A DNA stretch of 64,000 nucleotides from Engraulis encrasicolus (GCF_034702125.1 NC_085857.1:51703238-51767237), one strand, 5' to 3'; shown: positions 34,031 to 45,683, numbered from the stretch's first letter. Numbers and translations are program-made. Notes: generated from the sequence alone by a model not told the origin.

Positions 34031-36567
34031 GTTGGTGCTGGGTTGATCAGGTTCACCAAAGTTGCTGGTGTCATCAGCCCTCCCTCTGAAAACTGGCTCC
34101 GTGCCTGTCAAAAAAAGGCATGCTAATGTTATGAATGAAAATAAAGACAAAAACAAGCACCCCCTATCTACCTACAGAAAGACATGACCATGACATGACC
34201 ATGTGCATATGCTTGTGCACACGCCCCCCCCACACACTGCTACTGTCTTAAAGTGTAGCACGCAGGCACGCACGCAGGCAGGCAGGCAGGCACGCAGGCA
34301 GGCAGGCACGCACGCACGCAGGCCTATTCTCCCCCTTTGCCTCAAGTCAAGTGTGCATTTTAGAGGTTGGCCTCACCTGCACATGTGTGAAGAGCAGGGA
34401 GATGGGAGGTTGAGGATGACGAGGCAGGGCAGGAGGTTCTCCTTGTGAGCTGCCCTGGTCCTGATGCTGATTGCCCATCACCATGCTGTGGCTCATCAAA
34501 CCCATTACTGGCATATCGATGCTGAGCAGGAACGACTGCTTCCAACTGCACACAGACACACACACACACACACGAGAGGGTATACATAGAATACACTACA
34601 TAAAAATCACACCCATCATTTTAATGCAGAACTCCAGGCTGAAGAGTTACAGAGCGTCTGACCTGTACAGGGGTCACTATTACTGTACTATACTTATTGG
34701 TCTAGTGCAGAACAAAGCAGATTCAGTGATTTACTCACCACTGTGTGCAAGTTTCTGTGTTCAGCTCAGGTGGAAGCCTCCATCACAACATGTTGGTACT
34801 GACATCAACCATCTTTCAGAAAACTGGCTGCCTGTCAGAAATAGCAAAATTATGTTACCACAACAAGGTAGTATCTTAAAGATACCCTTAACCAAAGGCA
34901 GACAGACACACACTGCCACTGTCTTGGTTCTAGGACACACACACGCCCTTTAAGGGTCACATGTATAATGACCGGGTTCTCACTCACTCGCACACTCCTT
35001 TTCTCCTACTTTTGCCTCAGACAATGTAGTGAGTTTTTAAAAATTGGCCTTACCTGCACATGTGTGAAGGGCAGGAAGAGAGGTTGAGGATGGAGCTGCC
35101 AGTCAGGAGGTCCAGAGCTGTCCTGGTCCATCACCATCATGTGGATCATCAACCCCAACTTCTTATATCTGCGTGCACACATTCTCTCTCTCTCACACAC
35201 ACACACTTGGAGAGATACAGGTTATATGGCACATCAGGAGGCAGGGGTATTGTTGCGCTCTAGATGTTTAGAAATAAGTAGGTGCATGGACCCAAAAAGT
35301 AGAGCTCAATGTGGGAGCACACTAAAGACACTAAGGTCAAGTCAATACTCTCTGATGGCAGCAACCTGAAACGTCTGCTCTAATCTGCCCTGGATTTTTT
35401 TTTTTTTAATCTGCTTGTGCTTGACCTTAGTGTCTTATTTAGTGTGTGAACCTGCTCCCACATTGAACTATATGGCACATTTAAAATCAGACCCAATGAC
35501 AAGTCAAGTCGGTTTTATTTTCAATTTCTTTACATGCACTGGTCAAGAATTGAAATTACGTTTAACACCAGGTTGAACAAATATGACACCTCCGACTTTC
35601 AGTGCTATTCTATACATCTTTGCTTCAAAGAAACACAACTGATAGCTCAGATGATGAAACAGACGTGCACAACGCAGCACAGGAAGAAACTACTGTATAA
35701 ACACCTTTTGGCCCAGCATAATTTCGTGATAGCTCGTGGTACAACAAATATTCAAAACTTCCGCGTGTCATTTGAAAGGGATGTCAAAACTATACGTTTA
35801 TTCAAACGAGTAACAAACCACGAAACTGTTATTAATACGGAGATCATTTCGTGATCACTTTGTGGCGAACTTTATGATATTTAAGCAAGCAAGCACACCA
35901 TCCGATAACCATTCGAAAGACCGTCAAAACGTTTATGAATGAACTTTTCGTGGTAGGCCTAGTTAACTTTTATTCTAGTCTGGCTAGCCCTTAGTATCTT
36001 TCATCTCACCCTTGTCATGTTAACGTCTTATCTTACACATAACGATGTAGTATTACTCCATTCACATTTGCCTCGTATTGTCGTAACAAGATTCTGAGAT
36101 GTGCTGCCTTTGTCCATTCTGACCAGGCTGGCTAGCTAGCTACCAGGTTGGAGATACTGTAATAAACTAGCACAGATTTCCCAGGCAGTGAAGCCTGTAG
36201 TGGGGTATGAAGGGCAACAGATGTTCATATTTTGGGAACCAAAGGCAGTTTCCTGCTTAATATATGCAGTGAAGTAGTCACAAGAATGGTAATTACACAG
36301 GAATAATAGTTGTTTTGTCTGCCCATAACTTAGTGCTGTACATTATGACAAATACACACACAACATCTGAAACAAACTTACGAAGGGCGGCCTGTTAGCT
36401 TGCCTTGAAGCTAAAACACATTAGCCAAAACCGCTAGTTGGTGGGCCGAGGTGGTTAAATGTTCGCCCTCCGACTGAAAGTCAACTCGTAAAGTAACCGT
36501 TATGTATATTCAGGCATTTATATCGAAATCTTACCGACAGTTGAGTGATCGCTGCAGCGAAATCCAT
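33869..36567 (-). CDS. Candidate three-exon gene carried by the 4.9-kb element
   Basis: Possible join: 36567-36535 (MDFAAAITQLS, donor GTAAGA), 34545-34377 (starts LEAVVPAQHRYASNGFDEPQ, donor GTGAGG) and 34104-33869 (starts TEPVFRGRADDTSNFGEPD, stop TGA). Phases fit: 0 then 1. The first exon lies in a CpG-rich patch next to the right end of the transposon, where an element-borne promoter would be. The predicted 145-residue product is Ser/Pro-rich, matches no family I know, and its C-terminus runs into LINE-derived sequence. A non-coding transcript, or a decayed transposase gene, is equally possible. In the first exon another frame (RDFLKRLDGFRCSDHS) is also open but has no ATG. Confidence 0.3.
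34258..34322. repeat. (GGCA)n tetranucleotide repeat
   Basis: GCAGGCAGGCACGCACGCAGG variants, about 65 bp, in the intron between the two downstream candidate exons. Confidence 0.9.
34787..35168 (-). pseudogene. Duplicated, decayed copy of the two-exon cassette
   Basis: 35168-35054 and 34831 downward are homologous to the exons at 34545-34377 and 34104 downward, and share the junctions CACATGTGCAG/GT and GACAG/GC. In this upstream copy the first exon has a one-base frame difference and then TGA after GPGQLWTS, so it cannot encode the same product. The intervening introns are also alignable (GACAGTGGCAGTGTGTG against GACAGTAGCAGTGTGTG). Confidence 0.5.
35305..35470. mobile_element. Small hairpin MITE
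   Basis: CTCAATGTGGGAGCACACTA and AGACACTAAGGTCAAG are inverted at 35420-35470 (CTTGACCTTAGTGTCT, GCTCCCACATTGA), with a T-run between. Confidence 0.7.
35505..35585. mobile_element. LINE 3' tail fragment
   Basis: GTCAAGTCGGTTTTATTTTC and TACATGCACTGGTCAAGAAT match the longer tail at 47710-47800. Confidence 0.6.
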
Positions 36568-36720
36568 CCAGGCGTTTTAAAAAGTCCCGCGCGGCGCTTG
36601 TGTTGTCATTCGGCAGCACTGACTTCAGAAACTTGAACAGCCAAAGGGGCGTTACTGTGAGGGCGGTCTAGTAAGGAGGAATGGGCGTAGCGGTATTAGC
36701 TGGACAAGACGCAGCTGGAC
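36535..36720 (-). promoter_or_regulatory. CpG-rich patch at the right end of the 4.9-kb element
   Basis: The stretch has many CpG (GCGCGGCGCTTG, GGGCGTAGCGG) in otherwise CpG-poor surroundings, and is followed on the minus strand by an ATG and a strong donor. It looks like a housekeeping-type promoter and first exon near an element end. Confidence 0.35.
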
Positions 36721-38397
36721 CATATTGTCCAAAGTGGCATCATGAAAACCCCCCCCACCATTTTTTAGAGCAATACCTCCAAAGTATGACACCAGCTGTG
36801 AACTTGTTTTTTGTTGTGTCTATAAGAGGATATTTTTATTAACAACATAGCAAAAAAATAGAATGGTGTTTTGCCTCATTCATTTGCCAATAATCGTAAA
36901 GCGCATTGCGGTGTGACATAAGCCTGTGATCAAATAGTGCAGAGGGAAGCGGAAGTGGTGAATTGTTCTGGGCCAAGGACATGGGGGAATCAAGATTGGG
37001 TACGCATTACATTGCATGTATTGGGAAGGGGTCTCTTCAGACGACTTTATCCCGGGCCAAGACAAAGCTGTTTGTTCAGCTCAGTATTTCTGATTTTTTT
37101 CAGGGATTCTGGCCTCATCTTTTTAAGTGTACTATCGGCCAGATGATCAAGTGACTACGCAACATGTTCTCACTGGCGCTACGTTAGCAATAAATTCAAG
37201 ATGGTTGAGAGAAGTACCATTTTGAGAGAAGTCATAAAAAAACCAACCTCTGGAAATAAAACAAGGTGTTGATATGATTTCCTTGATGCAACCTTGACTT
37301 CCTTAATGGTGATTTAATATTTGGAGAAAAAAAAATGAAATGTATTAAGCAAGTCAGGAACTTTCAATGCTCTGGCCTGTGACAAATGATTTTATACACA
37401 CTTAACTTTCAATCACTAGCTGCATCTTATGAGTTGACTTTATAAGGTAGCTTGCCATTGTCAATGATGGGGCATTAGGTATCTGTATTCATATTATTGT
37501 GTGTAACCATCCATCATTGGCAAATCAATGAGGAACACCAGAATGAAACTTTGAATGTAACTTTATTGTCATTGTACAGGTACAACGAAATTGGTACCTT
37601 GAAGGACAATGTCAAAATAGGTGTTGATTTCAGTAAGGATACCACCACCATGCTCAGGGCACTTCGGTCAGGGGAGGATGATGGGGGGCGGGAAGTTCTA
37701 CAATCAGGATACCTCTTTACAAACTGTCTCCTCCTATGTGTCATCTCTAATCAACTTTTACTTTCCTATGCGACCATAAAACAGTCCCACCCCCGCCAAC
37801 AGTCACCACGACAGAGGTACCCTGACTGTAGAACTGTGCCCCGCCCCCAATCCACCACCATATCTGAACGCTTTTGCATGCTGCAAAGCTTCCTTTCGGC
37901 TTCTATCATCTCACCTGGATCAATGTGATGATGAACTTTACACGTAATGAACATTATCTACAAGCATCCCAACCCTGGTTGTTATAATCACTACTGCTAA
38001 CCTGCAACCCACTTGCCAGCATTGCAGTGATATAATAATGTAATGATGCAAGCAGCTGAACTAGATCGCATCAATGTGATAAGAATCACATGGTTGTCTG
38101 GTGCCAATATGAACTTCTGTGCCTTCAATATTCACCTGATATTGAATACTGCATGCAAGCAAACTCTTCTAACTAAAACTCCAGGACCATGCTGTCAAAA
38201 TAGTCTGAGGGAATCTCTAGCCAGTATGAATTAAGTTATTGTGCAATACAGCTGATAACTTAACGAGTAAGATACAAGCTTCATAGCAAATATAAAGTTA
38301 CAGGTGCTGATTGAAAGACTAGTTAGGATGGGAGTCCTTGTTGCAAACAAGAGTGCTACAATTCTTTAATCCTCTCCTATTTCATCACTTTATTCCA

Positions 38398-38399
38398 AG

Positions 38400-38436
<37 letters not shown>

Positions 38437-38478
38437 TTACTACTACTAAAATGATGATGATGATGATGATTATTATTA
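38398..38478. repeat. (CTA)n/(ATG)n trinucleotide repeat
   Basis: Expanded counterpart of the tract at 2493-2561 in the other transposon copy. Confidence 0.9.
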
Positions 38479-39665
38479 TGATTTTACAATTAAAATAATT
38501 AATGTCTATCAAAGCCATGTGCAATGTGCTATTCTTGCTGTGTGGCATCAATCAATTCATTTACAAGTGTTATGGTTTCCCTAGAATTTGCTTTGTCATT
38601 CACAGGGTAGCCATCTTGTTTTCACTATTAAGGTGACATCAGAGCCATGGATTTGAGAGTTGTGACAAGTCGGTTGGTGACATGGTCCTCATAGCTTCAA
38701 GTAATTGTAGCCAATTGAGATTTTGAAGTCCGTTATAAAAAGAATGAGGCAAAACACCATCCCAATTTTTTTATATGTTGTTAAAAAAAACATCCTCTTT
38801 CAGAAACACCAAACAGAAAGTTCCTAACTAGTGTCATAGATTGGAAATATTGCTCCAAACATTGGTGCAAATTAATTTTTTCCCATCTTTGGACCTCTGT
38901 ATCTCAACAACCATTGGAACCTTTTGTTAGATATACTATGATGTGAAAGTCATGGTACATATCAGACCATTTACCAAGGATGAACCTTACATGTAGAACT
39001 TTGAGGTTTTTACAGACATTTGGAAACCCTAGAACATATGATATCTACAAAAAGTAGAGGCACATTATTACGGTGTGATTTGACTTACAGTGCTGCAAAT
39101 TGTAATATATGATATTCAGGTCTGGGACTCTTAGCCCTGAAAATATAATGAATTTGACACAAATAGTTCTGGAGATAATTGAGTCTGAACATGGTCACTC
39201 ATGCAATGTCGCTAAAACAAGCGTAGGGGGTGTACTTATTTACAGATTTTTTGTGCCAAAAGTATCCAGAGCTGAGTTCTGATATTGTGGATATGATCTA
39301 TTGGATGTTTAAGCCATCACATACATTTTTTTCAGGCAAATCCGAGGGGGTCGAGTGGGAGATTTTTCAGAAATTTGCTGATTCCAGCTGGAATGACCCG
39401 GCAGAGGTCAGAGGAAAATGGCCAGATTGGTTTGAGCTGATACAACGGCTACATTAAGTCAAAATAACCACTCATTACAACCAAGGTATGCATAAGAGAA
39501 TCCCTGATTACACAGCACATCAAATCTTGAGGCAAATGGGCTATAGCAGCAGAAAACCACATTTGGTGCCACTCCTGTCAGCTAAGAACAGGAAAATGAG
39601 GCAACAATTTGGACAGGCTCACCATAAACGACACTAGAAGATCGGAAAAATGTTGCATGGTCTTG

Positions 39666-41700
39666 ATATCTACTCACAGTAAATTTGCCAGTGTTAATTT
39701 TGCAGTGTTAAGGCTTATTAACACTATTGGAGTAATTCCAACACCAAATGGAGTGAGATGCTCTCCAGTGTCAGTGACAAATGAAGTTGTTAAATTGTGT
39801 GGAGTTAGAAGTACTCCAGAGAGCCCCCGCCTCCTCGAGGTGATGGAGTTTGTCTGCGCCATTGTATGCCCTAGTAACAGAGAACGTAAAGAAAACGTTT
39901 GACTTTTGGTTCTCTAAAGGTTGGGGTTATTACTAAACCAAAATCTACCACTTACAAACGTTCCCTTTGGTTACAGTAAAAACCAAGCAGCCATTGGTTC
40001 CGGTTCGGTTCTGGATACGTTTTGGATACGTCATTTTTGGTTCTGTTTCGGTTCTCACTGGGTTGCCAGGAAAGTTTAATTTAAGTTCCCAGAACGATAT
40101 ATGTGTGGTTCCCATTCCATTCCCTCGCCGTTCTCTCACCGTACCTTTATTGCTTTTCATGTTTGTTCCCTCATCGTTCTCATATGGTTCCCATAACCTT
40201 GATGGTTACATTATAGGTCTGGTCACGTCTGGTTCCCTAGACGTGCTCCTGATGTTCCCCCAACTTTGTTTATACTGTGTTGTTCGGAGCATAAGCAACG
40301 ATGACTGTCCACCCGATTAAATCATATACGTCTACATATTAGTAACAGTATTTCCTCCAGATTTAATCATGTACACAATCTTTTTTATTTTTATTTATTC
40401 CATTTCATTCATTTAACTCAACTTGGTTGGGTTGATCTAGGGTTTGGCTGTGCACACAACATCACACAAAAGATGTGTTGAGTGAAAGAAATAACTTGAG
40501 AACTTGTTACACCTTTGCCGGTAACAAGCAGGCCCCTCACAACCAATCTGTCCATCAGCGCCTGACCAAACCTAATTACTTAGGGCTGGTATATCATGAC
40601 TCAATTGCTTGCACCTGAAAAACTCCTAATCAATCTGGTCACATGGTACTCTTGAGCCTGTATATAAACCTGGACTGTCACAGTGCTTTAAATATTTGCC
40701 TGCCTGCCTGCCTGCTGGCTGGTCAGCATGGCACAGCATAGCGCTTGTTTACCTGCTTTGCAAGCAAGCTAAAGGCGCTTATGGCATTTGTTAGCTACAT
40801 CTTGTGCCTTGCTTTGTGAGCTAGTCAGTAACAGCACATGTTACATTGTTTGCTCCATTGTGCACTTGATGTTTGCAAGCAAGCTAAAGGCGCTTTTGGC
40901 TTATGGCATTTGTTAGCTACATCTTGTGCCTTGCTTTGTGAGCTAGTCAGTAACAGCACATGTTACATTGCTTGCTCCATTGTGCACTTGATGTAGATGG
41001 TATGGTTATATTTTGAACTTCATTAAGGAAAACATTTAGTATTAATCCCCACTAGATTGTGTTCATACATGCTCAGCTGATATTTCTCTCACATTGTGGT
41101 GCAGTACAGCATAGACTGATATATAAAATAGGCCTATAGACATTTTACATGTTTTCAGCAACTTTACACATTATCTTAAGAGAGCAGTGTGGCAAACTGA
41201 TGCCAGGCGCAGGGTGTTTCAGTCATGGTGGAGGATGGGAGGTGCTTAATTACCATGATCAGGGTACCTCAACTATGGTGAGAGATAGTGGGGCAGGACC
41301 AAAACACATTCACAATAATAAACAAGGTTGGGGGAACATCAGGAGCATGTCTAAGGAACCAAATATGCAACCAACAAGGTTAAGGGAACCATATGGGAAT
41401 GGCAAGGGAACAAACATGACATGAACAGGAATAAAGTGACGGTGAGAGAACATGACTCTCTGGGGATGTACCCAGAACTAAACTGGAACCAAGGGCTTGT
41501 GTTCCAGGAACCTTCTTAGAAGTAAAAATTGTTAGTAGGGTGCTCCCCGAAACTGCTTTACTCTTTATAGTGTTAGCTTAACACTATAAATCTAACACCA
41601 GTGTTTAACACTGATCTGGAGCAGGACCAAATAGACACTAGAACAGTGTTAATTTTAACTATTTAAGTGTTATTTTAACACTACACAATTTACTGTGCTG
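39666..41700. mobile_element. Nested MITEs inside the Tc1-like element
   Basis: The outer pair CACAGTAAATTTGCCAGTGT (39676) and its inverse ending near 41697 (ACACAATTTACTGTG) encloses GTGTTAAT-rich arms. Inside, 39890-40330 and 41320-41560 form another degenerate inverted pair rich in GGTTCCC/GGGAACC motifs, and 40568-41100 holds the repeat shared with 28.2 kb. No coding sequence is supported; the frame 39967-40320 lies in the GGTTCC-rich arm. Confidence 0.6.
40768..41000. repeat. Tandem duplication of ~115-125 bp
   Basis: GCAAGCAAGCTAAAGGCGCT to CATTGTGCACTTGATGT occurs twice in direct succession; the second unit has an extra TTTGGCTTA. Confidence 0.9.
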
Positions 41701-42097
41701 CAACATTCAGGTGGAATGGTCAGAATTTGGCGTTAACAACATGAAAACATGGGTCAACCCTGCCCTACATCAACGTTTCAGGCTGGGGATATAATTGCAT
41801 ATGGATATTTTCTTAGCCCAATATGGGCCAATTAGTACCAATTTATCTTTGTTGGAATGCCACAGCCTACCCGAGTATTGTTGCAGGCAGTTCAGGCAGT
41901 TCTGAAGGCAAAAGGGGGTCCAACACAGCACTAGAGAGGTGTTCCTAATGAAGTGGCCGGTGAGTGTATATATTTATTGATTAGTAGCCTATTTTATTGA
42001 GGGAAATGAGAACAAAAACAAGGACATTTAGTTAGAACATGTAGGAACTGTGGGATCATGAAAGAAATATCCATGCACCAAGACAAATCTACACACC

Positions 42098-42197
42098 CAC
42101 ACGCACGCACGCACGCACGCGCACACGCACACGCACACGCACACACACACACACACACACGATAGATTAGCACACACACACATACACGGTACATTAA

Positions 42198-42281
<84 letters not shown>
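42098..42281. repeat. Compound (CACG)n/(CA)n microsatellite
   Basis: CACG units, then CA runs with two short interruptions. Confidence 0.95.
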
Positions 42282-42284
<3 letters not shown>

Positions 42285-42304
42285 GCACGCATTAATGATA
42301 TCAG

Positions 42305-42440
42305 ATAATGGAGTTACGAGTTACAAGTTACGAGGTACAAGTTACGAGTTACGAGTTACAATATACACATTGGCAATAAGTTACAATGAGTTACAAGTCA
42401 CAACTTTCAACGAGTTACAAGTTACAATGGTTTACAAGAG
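42305..42440. repeat. Degenerate GAGTTACAA repeat
   Basis: About a dozen variants of the 7- to 9-mer GAGTTACAA or GAGTTACGA. Confidence 0.85.
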
Positions 42441-42597
42441 TAGGCCTGGGACAAGTAATATGGAATCAAACAAGGTAAAAGTCGATCCATCAGTCCACAT
42501 TCACCCCTGGCAATCATTGTGAGTTCAGGTCCCACAGACCACTTAAGTACTTCTGAATTAAAGACAAGTACACCAGGACACCTGTATAAAATACACT

Positions 42598-42897
42598 TAG
42601 AATCAGTAGACTCAGTCCATAGAATTACTTAATCAATCAGACACAACATTTTGTGTTTTTTTTTCCAAATCTAATTTTCAGAGTCAATTTACATAAAACA
42701 ATAGGCAATATGCAACTAAAATCCATGACTGACGCCATAATATTCTAGTAATAACGTGTCAATAATACTAATTTGTGGTTTTTGCAACATTACATTGGCC
42801 TGGGTTTAATGGTGCCTGCCCCCTGTAACCCAGCAGCCTATATCCACCCCTTGATAATATCAGAACACTGCAAGCTAGTGCCTTGGTCAAGTTTTTC
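42598..42897. repeat. 300-bp direct repeat, left copy
   Basis: Starts TTAGAATCAGTAGACTCAG and ends near CTTGGTCAAGTTTTTC. The right copy is at 44961-45274; the two are highly similar, and the right one has an extra CAGTGGCGATCCTAAAAT-like insert. The pair brackets the L2 element and about 0.4 kb of other sequence. Confidence 0.9.
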
Positions 42898-43017
42898 CCT
42901 GTGGTGTGACTGTAACATTAATGAAACAATATATAATAATATATATATATAAATTAACCAACAACATTTTGAATAATATATGAAGCATTTGGCATGATTG
43001 CATAAATCTTAACTTTA

Positions 43018-44641
43018 TATTGAACCTTCTTCAAGACATTGCCCAAACAGTGGTCCCAGCAATCACATCCATCATGAACTCCTCACTCTCCTCCGGCACT
43101 GTCCCCTCCGCCTTCAAACAAGCAAGGGTGACACCACTACTGAAGAAGCCTACACTGAACCCACTGAACTACAGACCTGTCTCACTGCTTCCCTTCCTAT
43201 CCAAGACGCTAGAAAGGGCAGTTGCAAAGCAGGTCACCAACTTCCTAAACCAGAACGGATTACTGGACCCAAAACAATCTGGTTTCAGAAGTGGACATTC
43301 AACTGAAACTGCGTTACTCTCAGTGACTGAAGCTCTAAGGACTGCAAGAACGGAAGGACTATCCTCGGTCCTCATACTACTAGACCTGTCTGCAACCTTT
43401 GACACAGTCAACCACAAGATCCTCCTGAGGATACTCAGAGCCATGGGAATCACAGGCGTTGTCCACTCATGGTTCAACTCCTACCTCTCTGGACGCACCT
43501 TCAGTGTGTCATGGCAAGGGAAGCTGTCTACGACTCACACCCTCTCCACAGGCGTACCCCAAGGATCAGTGCTGGGACCCCTTCTGTTTGCAATATACAC
43601 CTCCTCCCTGGGACGTGTCATTCAAACACATGGGTTCTCCTACCACTGCTATGCTGATGACACCCAGATGTACCTGTCGTTCCGGCCAGAGGACACCACG
43701 GTTTCGGAACGCATCTCTGCCTGCCTCACCGACTTGTCAACATGGATGAAGGACCACCACCTACAGCTGAACCTGGCCAAGACAGAGCTCCTGGTGATCC
43801 CAGCTAAAGAGTCGCTCAGTCACAACATCAACCTCAAGATAGGCTCCACCATCGTGACCCCAAACAAAGTCGCCAAAAACCTCGGCGTCATGATTGATGA
43901 TGAGCTGTCATGCTCCAACTACATCAACTCAGTCACCCGGACCTGTCGAATCCAGATGTCCCACGTACGGAATATCAGACCTGTGCTGACCCAATCAACC
44001 CAAAAGGACCCATGTTACTCCTCTATTTATTGAGTTGCACTGGTTACCGATCGCCGCCCGGATCAAGCACAAGGCATTGACCCTTGCCTACAAAACCATC
44101 ACAGGAACAGCCCCAGCTTATCTGAAGGACCTACTAACGCCTTATGTTACTGGAAGAGAACTGCGCTCATCCAGCACAAGCCGTCTGGCTCTGCCATCCA
44201 GTCGCTCTAGGTACTCCCAGTCAAGATTGTTCTCCGTAGTGGTACCCAAGTGGTGGAACAGTCTCCCAGAGGCAGCAAGACTGAGCACATCTCTTGCAGC
44301 TTTCAAGAAACAACTAAAGACATTCCTCTTTCGAGAGAATCTACTAGACTAATGCTTGAACTGGCCTTGCCCCAGGGCAGACTCCTGACATGATGTTTAG
44401 TTTAGTTTAGTTTGTGAGTGTGTGTTTGTGTGTGTGAAAAAAAAAAAAAAAAAAAAAACACAAAAAAAAAAATAACAACAACAAAAAACAACTAACCCCT
44501 CTTTGCAACTGCACTTGTTGTTCTGTATATCTCCTGTGCACTTTGTATTTGCTTGTGATGTTGGCTTGATTATGTCCTCTTTTGAAAGTCGCTTTGGTTA
44601 TAAAGCGTCTGCCAAATGCAATGTAATGTAATGTAATGTAA
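43018..44641 (+). mobile_element. L2-type LINE, 5'-truncated
   Basis: Starts in the reverse transcriptase region and runs through the C-terminal part to the 3' end AAAGCGTCTGCCAAATGCAA followed by (ATGTA)n at 44618-44641, the tail typical of fish L2 elements. An A-rich tract lies at 44438-44475. Confidence 0.85.
43020..44352 (+). pseudogene. L2 reverse transcriptase, truncated and internally deleted
   Basis: 43020-44033 reads as an RT domain: TPLLKKPTLNPLNYRPVSLL, the fingers motif GFRSGHSTETALL, ILLDLSATFDTVNH with the first catalytic Asp, GVPQGSVLGPLLF, and CYADDTQMYLSF with the catalytic YADD. The frame then stops at 44031. A second frame from 44035 continues with LHWLPIAARIKHKALTLAYK and WNSLPEAARLS to a stop at 44352. 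The stretch between the RPVLTQ region and LHWLP, about 60 residues in intact L2, is missing, so a deletion broke the frame. The endonuclease domain is absent. Non-functional, but recent enough that all RT motifs are intact. Confidence 0.85.
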
Positions 44642-44960
44642 TATTAAGATATGTGAATGTGGAAAAAACTCAAGACAGTAATATTAACTACAAGTTCAAT
44701 TTCGTAACACAAATTGCGTCCTGTGGGGTGACATGTATGTCAATGTTTGTGAATGGGCAGCTGCAAGGCCAACTACAAGGGTCTTAAAGACTGGCTCCTA
44801 ACCAGTCAGTACCTCAGTTATTGGAGAGTGCTTTGGAAGTTTAAGGTGACTCTTAACCTCTTAATATGTCTTCATATTGCAATCTTTCTGTCACGCAATG
44901 CTTAGGTTAATTTTATGGTGTCCTGTGGTGTGACTGCTCTTATAGGAGGAAAAAAAAGTT

Positions 44961-45274
44961 TTTAGAATCAGTAGACTCAGTCCATAGAATTACTTAATCA
45001 ATCAGACACAACATTTTGTGTTTTTTTTTTCCAAATCTAATTTTCAGAGTCAATTTACATAAAACAGTAGGCAATATGCAACTAAAATCCAGTGGCGATC
45101 CTAAAATGACTGACGCCATAATATTGTAGTAATAACGTGTCAATAATACTAATTCGTGTTTTTTGCAACATTACATTGGCCTGGGTTTAATGGTGCCTGC
45201 CCCCCTGCAGCAGCCTATATCCACCCCTTGGTAGTATCAGAACACTGCAAGCTAGTGCCTTGGTCAAGTTTTTC
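44961..45274. repeat. 300-bp direct repeat, right copy
   Basis: Partner of 42598-42897. The ends are not TG...CA and there is no tRNA primer site beside the left copy, so these are not retroviral-type LTRs. Confidence 0.9.
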
Positions 45275-45637
45275 TCTTTTTCGCCCAAGCTTGGACAAAA
45301 TTGATGTTGAACCCAAGATTACTCGTCGCAAAAGCTTTTTTGGTTTACTCTCCGATGGGACTCGGCACAACTATGATTTTAACAAAAAGAATGAATGGAA
45401 TGGATTACGTACTCTTACCAGTTTTTACTGGTTCCAGGTATCCTCTCTGTCCTCCTCTTCTGACTTTAGTTGCGTAGACAACCAAGGAAATTCTTGTCCT
45501 CAGATGCTGGGCCGTATATGTGTCTTCCGAAAGTGACTTGTCTTGTACTGTATGCGTGTGAGTATGTGTGCAATGTGCATAGTACGCTCAAAAAAATCTC
45601 GCCATCCATGGGTATCTGTCTGAGAGCCAGTGTGTGT

Positions 45638-45649
45638 TTGCTTGCGTGC

Positions 45650-45683
<34 letters not shown>

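Larger units (their letters stand above)
31826..36727. mobile_element. 4.9-kb element inserted in the TIR transposon
   Basis: TCCAAAGTG occurs at 31817-31825 and 36728-36736, while copy 1 has it once (825-833), so these are the edges of an insertion with a 9-bp target duplication. The ends carry the inverse pair GGTCCAGCTGC (31831-31841, and inverted at 36711-36721) and, further in, ACGCCCAT on both sides. Eight- to nine-base duplications fit Mutator-, Merlin- or hAT-like enzymes; I cannot choose. It contains a CpG-rich exon-like end (36535-36700), two exon-like cassettes, a LINE remnant and simple repeats. Confidence 0.8.
30648..39399. mobile_element. Long-TIR DNA transposon, copy 2 (8.75 kb with nested insertion)
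   Basis: Ends GGGTCATTCCAGCTGGAATC and its inverse open inverted repeats of roughly 670 bp (30648-31320 and 38726-39399). The element sits in the Tc1-like transposon with a 4-bp duplication GGCA (30644-30647 and 39400-39403); joining the flanks restores the continuous Tc1 sequence. Without the 4.9-kb insertion the element is about 3.84 kb. A 4-bp target fits Sola-type elements among others, but no transposase is visible to test this. Copy 1 is at 1-3404. Confidence 0.85.
29265..41975 (+). mobile_element. Tc1-like transposon, split into four pieces by nested insertions
   Basis: Pieces of one fish Tc1/mariner-type element lie in order: about 29265-29560 (ATGGTGGCAACTCAATGCAT), 30588-30647 (GCAATTCTGTGGCC), 39400-39665 (AGGAAAATGGCCAGATTGGT, GTGCCACTCCTGTCAGCTAA) and about 41700-41975 (GGTCAGAATTTGGCG, AAAGGGGGTCCAAC, ending AAGTGGCCGGTGAGTG). 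The insertions between them are a small MITE (29333-29504), about 1 kb of unknown sequence (29560-30588), the TIR element (30648-39399) and a MITE nest (39666-41700). The transposase frame is full of stops, so this is a pseudogene. Confidence 0.8.

Noticed and set aside
39967..40320. 117-codon plus-strand frame as a gene
   Set aside because: It lies in a degenerate inverted repeat rich in GGTTCC motifs, inside a transposon nest, with no domain or splice support.
43020..44033. Functional reverse transcriptase gene
   Set aside because: The endonuclease domain is missing, the RT frame breaks at 44033 and an internal stretch is deleted; it is a dead L2 copy.
42598..45274. LTR retrotransposon
   Set aside because: The direct repeats do not start TG or end CA, no primer-binding site or polypurine tract is seen, and the only RT between them is L2-type.
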